Shown: positions 27,144-35,116 of the stretch, one piece after another
Numbering within the stretch: the first letter of the stretch is position 1
Layout: every line of letters starts with the position of its first letter
Source of the DNA: Duganella alba
GTDB taxonomy: Bacteria; Pseudomonadota; Gammaproteobacteria; Burkholderiales; Burkholderiaceae_D
Direction: 5' to 3'
NCBI RefSeq assembly: GCF_009674495.1
Contig: NZ_WKJN01000025.1
Span: forward strand, 29,501 to 93,500
Length of the DNA stretch: 64,000 nucleotides
Notes under the pieces: generated by a model
The model's database searches: none
Told to the model about the DNA's origin: nothing
Seen by the model: only the letters and a program-made list of their open reading frames with translations
Program-made: the position numbers and the translations under genes

Positions 27144-28340
27144 ATGCGTTTATTTCTCTGGTTAGTCGCCATGATGGCCGCCGCCATCGGTATTGCCGTG
27201 ACGGCGCGCTTCAATCCGGGCAATGTGGTGCTGTTCTATCCGCCGCACCGCATCGACCTGTCGCTGAATTTCTTCGTGCTGCTGGAGCTGGCGCTGTTCG
27301 TCTTCCTGTACATCGTGATCCGCGCCTTCCGCGCCACGGTCAAGATGCCGGGCAAGGTGGCGGCCTACCGCCAGCAGAAGCGCGAGCGCGATGGCAATAA
27401 AGGCTTGCGCGAGGCGCTGAAAGCGCTGTTCGAAGGCCGTTTCGGCCATGCCGAGAAAGCCGCGCTGCGCGCCTCCGAACTGCCGGAAAACGCCGGCGTG
27501 GCGGCACTGATCGGCGCCCGCGCCGCGCACCGCATGCGCCAGTCGGCGCGCCGCGACCAGTGGCTGAACAAGCTGGTCGACGACAACGCGATGAAGACCG
27601 CGCGCCTGATGACCATGACCGAACTGCTGGTCGACGACCACCAGCCGGAGCAGGCGCTGGAAGCGGTGCGCGAGCTGAACGCCAGCGGCACCCGTCACAT
27701 TCACGCCTTGCAGATGTCGCTGAAGGCGCAGCAGCAGGCCAAGAACTGGCCGGAAGTGCTGCGCCTGGTGCGTTCGCTGGACAAGCACCGCGCGCTGCAT
27801 CCGGCCTTGTCGTCGCGCCTGCGCGAACTGGCGTATGACGATCTGCTGTCCGACGCCAGCCACGATGCGGAATCGCTGTTGCGCGTGTGGGCAACCGTGC
27901 CGTCGGTCGACCGCGTCAAACCGTATGTGGCGTGCCGCGCCGCGACCGCCCTCAATGCGCGCGGCCTGCACGATGAAGCGCGGCTGGTGGCGGAAGAATC
28001 GCTGGCCGCCGACTGGGATGACCGCGTGGTGCGCGCCTACCGCGAAGCCGCCGCCCCGGCCGGCTCGGCCGCGCTGCTGCTGCAGATCGAGCATTGCGAA
28101 AACTGGGCCAACGCCCGCCCGACCGACGCCGAACTGGCATTGACGCTGGGTTCGCTGTGCCTGAAGCAGAAACTGTGGGGCAAGGCGCAGCGCTATCTGG
28201 AACAGGCCCTGTCGGACGCCTCCGATCCGCACATGGTGCGCGAATCCCACCTGAAGCTGGCGCAACTGCACGAAGCGCTGGGCCAGGAAGAAGAAGCCGC
28301 CAACCACTATCGCCAGTGCGCACTGGCAACGATCCTCTAA
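27144..28340 (+). CDS. hemY: HemY-like tetratricopeptide membrane protein
   Basis: A 398-residue inner-membrane protein. Two TM helices lie at the N-terminus (LFLWLVAMMAAAIGIAVTA and FFVLLELALFVFLYIVIRAF), followed by the HemY_N signature GNVVLFYPPHRIDLSLN. The rest is a TPR-like helical array (EALKALFEGRFGHAEKAALR, later LTLGSLCLKQKLWGKAQRYL). This is the proteobacterial HemY of the hemCDXY operon, not the Bacillus protoporphyrinogen oxidase of the same name. It begins two bases after hemX. Confidence 0.92.
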   Translation: MRLFLWLVAMMAAAIGIAVTARFNPGNVVLFYPPHRIDLSLNFFVLLELALFVFLYIVIRAFRATVKMPGKVAAYRQQKRERDGNKGLREALKALFEGRFGHAEKAALRASELPENAGVAALIGARAAHRMRQSARRDQWLNKLVDDNAMKTARLMTMTELLVDDHQPEQALEAVRELNASGTRHIHALQMSLKAQQQAKNWPEVLRLVRSLDKHRALHPALSSRLRELAYDDLLSDASHDAESLLRVWATVPSVDRVKPYVACRAATALNARGLHDEARLVAEESLAADWDDRVVRAYREAAAPAGSAALLLQIEHCENWANARPTDAELALTLGSLCLKQKLWGKAQRYLEQALSDASDPHMVRESHLKLAQLHEALGQEEEAANHYRQCALATIL

Positions 28341-28354
28341 ATTCAACCCGGTTT

Positions 28355-29416
28355 TTATGCTGGGTCGGAGTCGACCGGGAAGCCTTCGATTTTCCAGCGC
28401 AGCATGCCGCCGGCAAGGTTGGCGACTTTGGTGAAACCGGCCTTGGTCAGCAGCACGCTGGCTTGCGCCGAACGCACGCCGGAACGGCAGACGGCAACAA
28501 TCGGCTGCGCGCGGTCGAATTCGGCCATGCGCTCGGTCAGCTGCGACAGGGGCACCAGCGTGGCGCCATGCAGGTGGCCCAGGCGGTCGATGAATTCCGG
28601 CGCTTCGCGCACGTCGACGATCTGCACCTTGCTCTGTTGTTCCAGCAAGGCCATCGGCTCGATTTCCCATACACCGCTGAAGCGCAAAGTCAGCGGCGCC
28701 CAGTCCGGCGCGTCGGTCGGCGCGTCGCCTTGCGGCTGGCCGCAGCGCAGGTTGGCCGGCACCGCCACCGCCATCAGCTTTGGATGCGGCAGGTGCAGGT
28801 TGTTCATGTGGCCGGTGAAGTCGCCCACGTCCACATCGCCGCCCAGGCGCGGGTTGTAGCGCCGCTCCTCCGCCACGCTGGTGACGGTGATGCCACGATA
28901 GTCGTGGCCAGGGTAGAGCAGGCATGCGCCCGGCAAACTCAAAATCTGCTCATGCACCGAGGCGAACAGCTGCTGCGGGCTGCCTTGCTGGAAGTCGGTG
29001 CGGCCGCAGCCGCGGATCAGCAGGCTGTCGCCGGTGAAGGCCATGCTTTCGTCATCCAGCACATAGGTCAGGCAGCCGCTGGTGTGACCGGGCGTGGCGC
29101 GCACCGTCAGGTGGCGGGCGCCGAAATCGATGCGGTCGCCGTGCTGCAGGGCGGTGTCGGCCTCGGTGGTGCCGGCGGCGGCCGAGATGGCGATGCGGCT
29201 GCCGCTGCGCTGGCGCAAACGCCAGGCGCCGGTGACGTGGTCGGCGTGGACGTGGGTGTCCAGCGTGGCCACCAGCTTCAGGCCCAGTTCTTGCAACAGC
29301 GCCAGGTCGCGCGGCACCTGTTCGTAGACCGGATCGATCAGCAGCGCCTCGCCGCCGTCACCCAGCAGATAGGTGTAGGTGGAGGAGGTCGGATCGAACA
29401 ATTGGCGGAAGATCAT
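28355..29416 (-). CDS. MBL-fold hydrolase fused to a rhodanese domain (persulfide dioxygenase-like)
   Basis: A 353-residue fusion. Residues 1-240 form an ETHE1/GloB-like metallo-beta-lactamase domain with THVHADH (H55, H57, D59, H60), PGHTSG, FTGDSLLI and YPGHDYRG. Residues 255-350 form a rhodanese domain with active Cys C310 in VCRSGVRSAQ. Such fusions oxidise glutathione persulfide and move sulfane sulfur in sulfide detoxification. The rhodanese loop is CRSGxRS, the usual sulfurtransferase form. The gene marks the left edge of the AT-rich island. Confidence 0.9.
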   Translation of the reverse strand: MIFRQLFDPTSSTYTYLLGDGGEALLIDPVYEQVPRDLALLQELGLKLVATLDTHVHADHVTGAWRLRQRSGSRIAISAAAGTTEADTALQHGDRIDFGARHLTVRATPGHTSGCLTYVLDDESMAFTGDSLLIRGCGRTDFQQGSPQQLFASVHEQILSLPGACLLYPGHDYRGITVTSVAEERRYNPRLGGDVDVGDFTGHMNNLHLPHPKLMAVAVPANLRCGQPQGDAPTDAPDWAPLTLRFSGVWEIEPMALLEQQSKVQIVDVREAPEFIDRLGHLHGATLVPLSQLTERMAEFDRAQPIVAVCRSGVRSAQASVLLTKAGFTKVANLAGGMLRWKIEGFPVDSDPA

Positions 29417-29571
29417 AATTCGGTGGCTGAATAAGAACAGCCCTCATCATAACAAATGTTCAACGGTGTTGCGCCGCACAAGCCGCCTGTACTTCGATAT
29501 AACGTCAAGGATTCGCCATACAGCCTTTACCTACACGCTGATTTTTGTCAGATTGGCATTTGGGCGAAACG

Positions 29572-29581
29572 TGGGCGAAAA
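29572..29581 (+). repeat. Left copy of TGGGCGAAAA direct repeat
   Basis: TGGGCGAAAA; a 9-base near-copy TGGGCGAAA sits at 29561-29569. The matching copy is at 35575. It may be a remnant attachment site, but chance is possible. Confidence 0.25.
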
Positions 29582-29704
29582 TCGTAGAACCTCCCTCAGA
29601 GGTGGTCGAAGTGATAAAGTGTGAATCTTTCACGAAGGCAAGCTGCTATCCTAAACGCCGACAGCCGAGTTCGGCCAAGAGCTGTCTGTCGCTTTAAAAA
29701 TTAT

Positions 29705-30100
29705 ATGAATTCGAACTCAACAGAAGGCTGCACCCCGGCACAAAACCGTGCAGAACTTGAGCAGCGATATGCTGCTGGGGAGCGATACTTTCCGGCCACC
29801 GACCTTAGCGAAGCGGACCTTTCTGGAATCGAGTTGGATGGTGCTGACTTCGAAAAGCATTCTTGGTTTCACAGCGCAGATTTTTCGGGGGCAAGCTTAC
29901 GTGGCACGAGCTTTAGGGAGTGCAATCTTAAGTGCGTTAATTTTTCGAATGCCGACCTGACTGATGCCATCCTTGAGTCCGCTGCAATCGAATTGATCAA
30001 GACTAACGGAGCGTTGACGGAGAACGTTAAAGTCCGAGGGGCAACATTTTATGGCTGCGAACTTGCCGATGGCGATATGCTGCCATCATGGGAATGGTAG
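29705..30100 (+). CDS. Pentapeptide-repeat protein
   Basis: A 131-residue protein. Residues about 35-85 carry pentapeptide repeats of the A(D/N)LSG type: TDLSEADLSGIELDGADFEK, then ADFSGASLRGTSFREC and FSNADLTDAILES. These form a right-handed quadrilateral beta-helix. Short members of this group have no assigned function; some longer ones mimic DNA and inhibit gyrase. The start at 29705 skips an upstream in-frame extension without homology. It lies in the AT-rich island beside an IS30 remnant, which suggests transfer. Confidence 0.72.
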   Translation: MNSNSTEGCTPAQNRAELEQRYAAGERYFPATDLSEADLSGIELDGADFEKHSWFHSADFSGASLRGTSFRECNLKCVNFSNADLTDAILESAAIELIKTNGALTENVKVRGATFYGCELADGDMLPSWEW

Positions 30101-30123
30101 GTTGGCGTGTGTCGGCTGCGGAT

Positions 30124-30660
30124 TCAACTGATCGACGCAACGCACTCTTCAAATTTGTGAGCCGGTGTCTGGTAGTGTAATGTTTTCCTAGGGCGCTCGT
30201 TCAATCTTCTGGCTATCTCGTCCAAGTTCTCTTGCGAGTAGGTAGAAAGGTCCAGTCCCTTGGGAAAATATTGCCGCAGTAGTCCATTCGTATTTTCGTT
30301 GGAACCTCGCTGCCAAGGATTCTGTGGGTCGCAGAAGTAGACTTGAATTTCGGTCGCCATGGTAAATCGCTTGTGGCCGGCCATCTCCTTGCCCCGGTCC
30401 CAGGTCAGCGATTTATAAAGCTCATGCGGCAATCTCTTGGCGTTGTCGATCAGAGCATTCACCACCGTCGCAGTATCTTTGCCATCCACTTTCACTAACA
30501 TGACATAGCGAGTTTGGCGTTCGACCAAGGTCGCAATCTGGCTGTTGTGACTGCCGAATAATAAATCACCTTCCCAGTGCCCTGACACCGCCCGATCCTC
30601 GGCAGTTGCCGGCCGTTCGCTGATCGATATCGCATCGTAGATCCTGCCGTGGTTACCGAT
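30124..30660 (-). pseudogene. IS30-family transposase remnant (C-terminal half)
   Basis: The C-terminal about 178 residues of an IS30-type DDE transposase. The Asp of SGHWEGDLLFG, the Asp of LTWDRGKEMAGH and the Glu of QRGSNENTNGLLRQYFPKG are all present, and the normal ending TLHYQTPAHKF is retained. Reading upstream, homology continues through SISERPATAEDRA to about 30660, then meets a stop at 30676. The N-terminal helix-turn-helix half is missing, so the copy cannot transpose alone. Confidence 0.85.
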
Positions 30661-30895
30661 GCAATGATCAACAGTTTACAGCGAATCCACGTTTGGCCGA
30701 TCTACCGGAGCTGCAGCATCGCCACAGCTTGGTGTTTCCAAAACGCCGACTGGGTGACCACGGCCGCCAAAGCACGCCAAGTCCTGACCGAAAAGCTGAA
30801 AAAAATGAATGCACCCGTAACCTGTTTTAGTCCCGGGATTGTACTGGTTTCCATGTGGAATTATAATTATCTTTTTTGATACCCTTGGAGTGAAA
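30661..30895. other. Unassigned segment between IS30 remnant and membrane protein gene
   Basis: Several short open frames overlap on the forward strand (for example FQNADWVTTAAKARQVLTEK), but none is recognisable. It probably contains a fragment of an older gene cut by the IS30-related rearrangement. Confidence 0.35.
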
Positions 30896-31678
30896 GTGGA
30901 CGATTTGGTTAAAAGCGTGAAGGCCCAATTGTACGATCGACTGAGTAGCCCCCTACTGTTCACTTTTTTCGCTTCATTAGTCGCTTGGAATTATCGTGCG
31001 GTTTTAATTGTGGTTTCCTCGCTTTCTCCTTCAGACAAATTCCTTTCTCTTGATCTGCTCAGTTTAGGATGGGAGCATCAAGAACTGTATTGGCCTCTTC
31101 ATCTGTTCATATTTCCGATCACGACGTCAGCGGTATATATTTTTGCTTTGCCGTGGGCAGAGAAGTTTGTCTTTGAATACACGCTTCAGCGGAAGAAGGA
31201 TTTGAAGATTGCAAGACAGAAGATAGAAGATGAGACTCCGATGTCAAATGAGGAAGCCCGTGAGCTTCGGAACTTAGGCGAGGTCGCCTCTAAAGAGTAC
31301 GATGCAATTATAAAAAGAAGGCAAGAAGAAATTGCCGCGCTTAAAGTGGAAATCAGTGAACTGAAGGAGCAGATTAGAGTCCTTACGGCAAAGCCGACTA
31401 CCTCAGAAAATTCGAACGTACTGTCCGTGCCGCAGAGGGTGTTATTAGCTCAGATCTACAAGATGGGGGGCAGCGGTGTTGCAAAGTACGCCCTGTTTAA
31501 GGACCTCTCCGATGACGAGCGCCTCAAACTCCAGTACAACATTGATGAGTTAAGCAGACTGGAAATGATCAGCGAGAATACGAGTTACGAAGATGAGCAA
31601 GACGATCACGGATATGAAGCAATTGGGCTCACGGCCCTAGGTCGAAAGTACTTGGTGGAGAACGACTCAGGTGGTTAG
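30896..31678 (+). CDS. Two-TM, coiled-coil protein with winged-helix-like C-terminus
   Basis: A 260-residue protein of unknown function. Two hydrophobic helices lie at about 18-42 (PLLFTFFASLVAWNYRAVLI) and 66-88 (FIFPITTSAVYIFALPW). A charged coiled coil spans about 92-165 (RRQEEIAALKVEISELKEQI). The C-terminal domain, 177-255, looks like a winged helix (VPQRVLLAQIYKMGG, LGRKYLVEN). I chose the GTG at 30896 because GGAG lies five bases before it. The YDRLSSPLL...WNYR pattern resembles a scattered family of uncharacterised accessory-island membrane proteins. A role in phage defence is a guess from context. Confidence 0.7.
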   Translation: MDDLVKSVKAQLYDRLSSPLLFTFFASLVAWNYRAVLIVVSSLSPSDKFLSLDLLSLGWEHQELYWPLHLFIFPITTSAVYIFALPWAEKFVFEYTLQRKKDLKIARQKIEDETPMSNEEARELRNLGEVASKEYDAIIKRRQEEIAALKVEISELKEQIRVLTAKPTTSENSNVLSVPQRVLLAQIYKMGGSGVAKYALFKDLSDDERLKLQYNIDELSRLEMISENTSYEDEQDDHGYEAIGLTALGRKYLVENDSGG

Positions 31679-31803
31679 GCCGGCGTAGCTGATTAAGTTG
31701 ACTTCTACATGGCTTGGTATTTGATGCAAAAAAATTTCACATCTTTTCGCTAATCTTCTGATATATTGCTCGCACACGGGGATTCGTTCGCCCGGAGAAA
31801 AGT

Positions 31804-31834
31804 AAGCCCACCGCCGCAAGGTCGTGGGCTTTTT
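31804..31834 (+). terminator. Intrinsic terminator after the membrane protein gene
   Basis: Stem AAGCCCAC / GTGGGCTT with a 12-base loop and a run of T. It separates the membrane protein from the next ORF. Confidence 0.75.
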
Positions 31835-31890
31835 GCATTGGTGGGAACTGCTGGTAGACTTGTCCATTCAATAACCTTGGGAGATAAGTC

Positions 31891-32370
31891 GTGAACGAAA
31901 TAGTTTCTATATCCTATTTGCTAAAACAGCAGAACGCGGTTGACGCCATTGCAGAGCGCGTTCGAGAGATAGTCTTAGCGAACAACAAGCACCCCAACGA
32001 CTCCATTGGTAAGCATGTCAACTTTATGCCGGCGCCGGATGGCAGTAGTGATTTCCAAGCGACTCTGCATCGTCGCACCATCCGATTTAAACTAGTGCAC
32101 GCCCTCATCCCCGACGGTTCTGGACAAGAGCTTATAGGTCAGTATGAGTGGTATTTTGTCGATGGGGAGGGAGATCAAACCCTTGTTGGCGAAGGAATTC
32201 AATTGCATGATTCCCGTTTCGTTTTGAGCCCAGCTGGGACCTTCAATGAAGTTTACGCCGGTATGCAACCTTCTGAGGAAATGGCTGTGTTTTCGGTATT
32301 CGCGAGGGCTGCCGTCACGGCCATCCAGAAGTCGTTGAAAGTGGTCCAAAAGCATTCAAACCAAGGCTAG
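31891..32370 (+). CDS. Hypothetical protein of the accessory island
   Basis: A 159-residue soluble protein that I do not recognise. It starts at GTG with GGGAGAT just upstream. It has a helical start (LLKQQNAVDAIAERVREIVL), a beta-rich middle (TIRFKLVHALIP, GQYEWYFVDGEGD) and a helical end (FSVFARAAVTAIQKSLKVVQ). There are no Cys/His clusters or membrane segments. A clear terminator follows at 32403, so it appears to be a single-gene transcription unit. Confidence 0.6.
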   Translation: MNEIVSISYLLKQQNAVDAIAERVREIVLANNKHPNDSIGKHVNFMPAPDGSSDFQATLHRRTIRFKLVHALIPDGSGQELIGQYEWYFVDGEGDQTLVGEGIQLHDSRFVLSPAGTFNEVYAGMQPSEEMAVFSVFARAAVTAIQKSLKVVQKHSNQG

Positions 32371-32402
32371 ACTGAAACTTCGAGTGTGTTGGATCGATCG
32401 TT

Positions 32403-32433
32403 AGCGCCGCCTTTGAGGTGGCGCTTTCATTTT
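32403..32433 (+). terminator. Intrinsic terminator after the 31891 gene
   Basis: A nine-base stem AGCGCCGCC / GGTGGCGCT (one G-T pair) with loop TTTGA, then TTCATTTT. Confidence 0.7.
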
Positions 32434-32631
32434 ATGCCCATGAATAAACTACACCGACGTGATCTGATAATTCGGTTGAGCGACGAGCGCGATGAAGGCT
32501 TGCTTGATCACATGGTGAACCAGTTGGTGGACGCCGAGCGTGCACGCGAGATCCTTCGCGCCAAGGGCTACGGCGCCAGCGGCATGACGGCCTGCGCCAC
32601 GGCGGGACAGGTGCCTGCTGCGACGCGATGA
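32434..32631 (+). CDS. Small hypothetical protein, possibly phage-derived
   Basis: A 65-residue protein (MPMNKLHRRDLIIRLSDERD at the start, REILRAKGYGASGM in the middle). The central RAKGYG segment resembles small proteins I associate with prophage regions of related bacteria, but I cannot name a family. A second Met lies two codons in. It sits directly behind a terminator and left of the IS3 element; the lysis-gene remnants to the right support a prophage origin. Confidence 0.45.
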   Translation: MPMNKLHRRDLIIRLSDERDEGLLDHMVNQLVDAERAREILRAKGYGASGMTACATAGQVPAATR

Positions 32632-32675
32632 TGAGCATAAAGCCCGCCCAACATCGATCCTGGCAATACGCTTCA

Positions 32676-32856
32676 TCAGGGCAATTTGAGCTGATAGGGG
32701 TCTGAGCGTGAGTTAAGAACGACTTCCTCGATAAGTTTGTCAACTTTATAAACCCTAAACGTTACGGGCCACCGGCTAGTAGTTTCAAGTTCGATTGAAT
32801 TGCTCATACTCGGGGGTACTCGCAAATTCAAATACGTAGCATACTTCGCCCGACCC
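32676..32856 (-). pseudogene. Possible gene 3' fragment cut by the IS
   Basis: A reverse-strand frame ends with WPVTFRVYKVDKLIEEVVLN and RSDPYQLKLP. It runs into the left end of the IS3 element at 32857 without a convincing start. It may be the C-terminal end of a gene split by the insertion; a shorter Met start inside would leave 43 residues. Confidence 0.3.
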
Positions 32857-32914
32857 TGAATCGCCACGAGTATTGTAGACACTCCTGAGCCATAATTTAG
32901 GCAAAGGAGAAATC

Positions 32915-33193
32915 ATGAGTGGGAAGCGTTACACCGAAGAATTTAAGGTCGCGGCGGTCAAGCAGGTTGTTGAACGCGGACACCCAGCAGCCGAGGTCGC
33001 TGAGCGGCTTGGCGTCAGTATCCACAGCATCTATGCATGGACAAAGCGGTATAGCGTGCCCGAAGTTGAACGCACGGCCCAGGATGCCCAATCTGACGAG
33101 ATGCGGCGACTGAAGGCCGAATTGAAACGCGTGACCGAGGAGCGTGATATCTTGAAAAAGGCCGCGGTGTACTTTGCCAAGACGTCCGGGTAA
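32915..33193 (+). CDS. IS3-family transposase OrfA
   Basis: A 92-residue DNA-binding subunit. The HTH is seen in RYTEEFKVAAVKQVVERGHP and VAERLGVSIHSIYAWTKRY, followed by a leucine-zipper helix (MRRLKAELKRVTEERDILKK). It ends KKAAVYFAKTSG. GGAG (AAGGAGAAATC) precedes the ATG. The OrfB frame is at -1 relative to this one; an AAAAAG run at the LKK codons (near 33154-33159) is a plausible slippage site for an OrfAB fusion. Confidence 0.92.
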   Translation: MSGKRYTEEFKVAAVKQVVERGHPAAEVAERLGVSIHSIYAWTKRYSVPEVERTAQDAQSDEMRRLKAELKRVTEERDILKKAAVYFAKTSG

Positions 33194-33231
33194 GGTACGC
33201 CTTCATTCAGGAAGTACAGGACGAATTTCCG

Positions 33232-34062
33232 GTGCGGCGCTTGTGCAAGATGATGGGAGTTCATCCCAGCGGCTTCTATGCGTGGTGCGTTGAGCCAGAA
33301 AGCAAGCGGGCCAAGGAAGACAAGCGCCTGCTCGGCCACATTAAGCAGTCATGGCTGGAAAGCGGCGCGGTCTACGGCTACCGCAAGGTATCCGACGACC
33401 TGCGCGACCTGGGCGAGCGATGCGGCATCAATCGTGTTCACCGCATCATGCGCGCGGCGGGGCTGCGCTCGCAGACCGGATATGGCAAGCGCAAGTGGAA
33501 GGGCGGCGTGCCATCGGTGGTGGCGCCGAATCATCTGCAGCGGCAATTTGATGTAGTTGAGCCAAACCGGGTCTGGGTGACGGACATAACCTACATTCGA
33601 ACCCATGAAGGTTGGCTATACCTGGCAGTTGTACTCGACTTGTTTTCGCGCCAGGTTGTCGGGTGGTCGATGAGTTCACGGATTGATACGGAGCTGGCGA
33701 CGAATACGCTGCTGATGGCGGTTTGGCGACGCAAGCCGGTCGAGCCTGTGATGGTTCATTCGGATCAGGGCTCGCAGTTCACCAGCAAAGACTGGCGTGA
33801 CTTCTTGACGGCGCATCGGCTGGAGCCAAGCATGAGCCGGCGTGGAAACTGTCACGACAATGCAGTCGCTGAAAGTTTCTTCCAGCTTCTAAAACGCGAG
33901 CGCGTCAAGCGCAAGACCTATGCAACCAGGGACGACGCCAGGCAGGACATCTTCGACTACATCGAGATGTTCTACAATCCGAAGCGCCGTCACGGATTTA
34001 ATGACAGGCTTTCGCCAGCGGAGTTTGAGCGAAGGCATTTTGAACGGCTCGCGGGTGTCTAG
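33232..34062 (+). CDS. IS3-family transposase OrfB (DDE catalytic part)
   Basis: The integrase-like catalytic part of the IS3 transposase, 276 residues from the GTG at 33232. Homology really begins at about 33190 (VRYAFIQEVQDEFPVRRLCK), so it is normally made as an OrfAB fusion by -1 frameshifting. The HTH_21 segment (GFYAW, VYGYRKVSDDL) precedes the rve core: D in VWVTDITYI, D in MVHSDQGSQF, and E in NAVAESFFQLLK. The end NPKRRHGFNDRLSPAEFE is normal. The catalytic triad is intact, so the element could be active. Confidence 0.92.
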   Translation: MRRLCKMMGVHPSGFYAWCVEPESKRAKEDKRLLGHIKQSWLESGAVYGYRKVSDDLRDLGERCGINRVHRIMRAAGLRSQTGYGKRKWKGGVPSVVAPNHLQRQFDVVEPNRVWVTDITYIRTHEGWLYLAVVLDLFSRQVVGWSMSSRIDTELATNTLLMAVWRRKPVEPVMVHSDQGSQFTSKDWRDFLTAHRLEPSMSRRGNCHDNAVAESFFQLLKRERVKRKTYATRDDARQDIFDYIEMFYNPKRRHGFNDRLSPAEFERRHFERLAGV

Positions 34063-34081
34063 CAGACTCGTGGCGATTCAG

Positions 34082-34278
34082 TGCGCGCGGCTGCTGGAAC
34101 CCTGGCGCGCAGCTGAAGACCGCGCGCGAGGAGGGCGCCGGGGCAAATCGCCCAGCAGCAGGCGGCCGCCAATGGCCAGCGCTTCGACGCGGCGCTGCAA
34201 CAGTTGGCCGGAGTGAAGGCGACGACGTGCGCGGACGCCATGCCCTACGTGAATCAGTTGTTGGAGAAGGTGCGATGA
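34082..34278 (+). pseudogene. Rz-like phage lysis protein remnant
   Basis: The 3' part of a phage spanin-type (Rz) coding region directly right of the IS. The first frame reads QLKTAREEGAG. After a GGGG run (34140-34143) the frame continues in another phase as QIAQQQAAANGQRFDAALQQ to PYVNQLLEKVR and a stop. One G fewer would restore a single coiled-coil frame. The Rz1-like lipoprotein gene begins inside its last codons, as in phages. The 5' end is lost at the IS. Confidence 0.55.
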
Positions 34279-34551
34279 AAAAACAAGAACTTTCGATTAT
34301 TCGCAATTTCGCGCGCCGTGATGCTGGCCGGCTGCGGCAGCACGGCAGCGCCGGTCACCCAGCGCGTCGAGGTGCCTGTGTCGGTCTCGTGCATCAAGTC
34401 TGCCGATGTCCCGCGCAAGCTGGTCTACCAGTTCGACAAGCTGCTGGCGACGGCCGGCGACGGCGAGAAGGTGATTGCGCTGGCCAGCGACTGGCCCCGC
34501 ATTCGAAAATACGAGGGGCAGCTGGAAACAGTTATTGAGGGCTGCCGTTGA
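34275..34551 (+). pseudogene. Rz1-like lysis lipoprotein gene with a poly-A frameshift
   Basis: The ATG at 34275 is followed by six A (34278-34283). With five A, the frame would read MKNKNFRLFAISRAVMLAGCG, a good lipoprotein signal with lipobox LAGC, and would continue to residue CR at 34551. As written, the ATG frame leaves this path after two codons. The main frame (STAAPVTQRVEVPVSVSCIK, FDKLLATAGDGEKVIALASD) is open from 34279. It is a decayed or mis-sequenced outer-membrane spanin. Confidence 0.55.
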
Positions 34552-35116
34552 GCTCAGTTTGCCCAGGTGACGCTGAAAGTGGCATGTCAAAAAAATGAGC
34601 TAGCATGCGGGTCTTTATGTCTTGAGGCCTAACTTTATTATCAGCGCCTCTAGCGATCGCCAACTCGTTCTGACACATCACGGTGAGTGCGGATAGTGAG
34701 GGCGGTTCTTTTGCTTCTAGCGCACATACCCTACTCATCCATGAGCCTGCGTCAACCGGAGTGACATCAAATTCACTTTTTGCGAGAACTTCACTGATTA
34801 TCAAACGAAAGCCTTGGGCTAACTCCGCATGGCGTTTCGATCTTTCGGAAAAAGAGAACACCAACGAAAGCGCGGAGCTAACGGTAACACAGGCGGCCAT
34901 GACAGCAACTACGTCCCCGTTCGATAGTTTCCATAGAGCAGCAGACCCACCAATTAACGATGCAGCTTTACCTAGCTTGTCCGCCAACTCGAAGAATCGC
35001 TCCCTTTTCTGATGGTATAGCGCTGATAATTCTGCCTTGTATAGTGCATCGCAGCGCTTATTGAACGCATGATCGAGTTCAGTTTCAGAGTAGAGGGGAA
35101 CTTCTGGCGAAGTCAT
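34532..35116 (-). CDS. SLATT-like two-TM protein
   Basis: A 194-residue protein. A charged N-terminal helix (YKAELSALYHQKRERFFELA) leads into two TM segments (KAASLIGGSAALWKL and VVAVMAACVTVSSALSLVFSF). These are followed by a conserved-looking helix (HAELAQGFRLIISEVLAKSE) and a soluble tail. This arrangement resembles SLATT domains, which are predicted pore-forming effectors in nucleotide-dependent defence systems. No cyclase or SLOG gene is adjacent. It overlaps its upstream partner by four bases. The assignment is by topology and pattern only. Confidence 0.62.
   Translation of the reverse strand: MTSPEVPLYSETELDHAFNKRCDALYKAELSALYHQKRERFFELADKLGKAASLIGGSAALWKLSNGDVVAVMAACVTVSSALSLVFSFSERSKRHAELAQGFRLIISEVLAKSEFDVTPVDAGSWMSRVCALEAKEPPSLSALTVMCQNELAIARGADNKVRPQDIKTRMLAHFFDMPLSASPGQTELNGSPQ

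Larger units (their letters stand above)
32857..34080 (+). mobile_element. IS3-family insertion sequence, 1224 bp, apparently complete
   Basis: Terminal inverted repeats of 35 bases lie at 32857-32891 and 34046-34080, 29 of 35 identical, starting TGAATCGCCACGAGT at both ends. The right repeat overlaps the last codons of orfB. Two overlapping frames encode OrfA and OrfB with an intact DDE. The 3-4 bases outside the ends (ACCC left, GTGC right) do not match, so no target duplication is evident. That suggests a later rearrangement or deletion beside the element. Confidence 0.9.
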
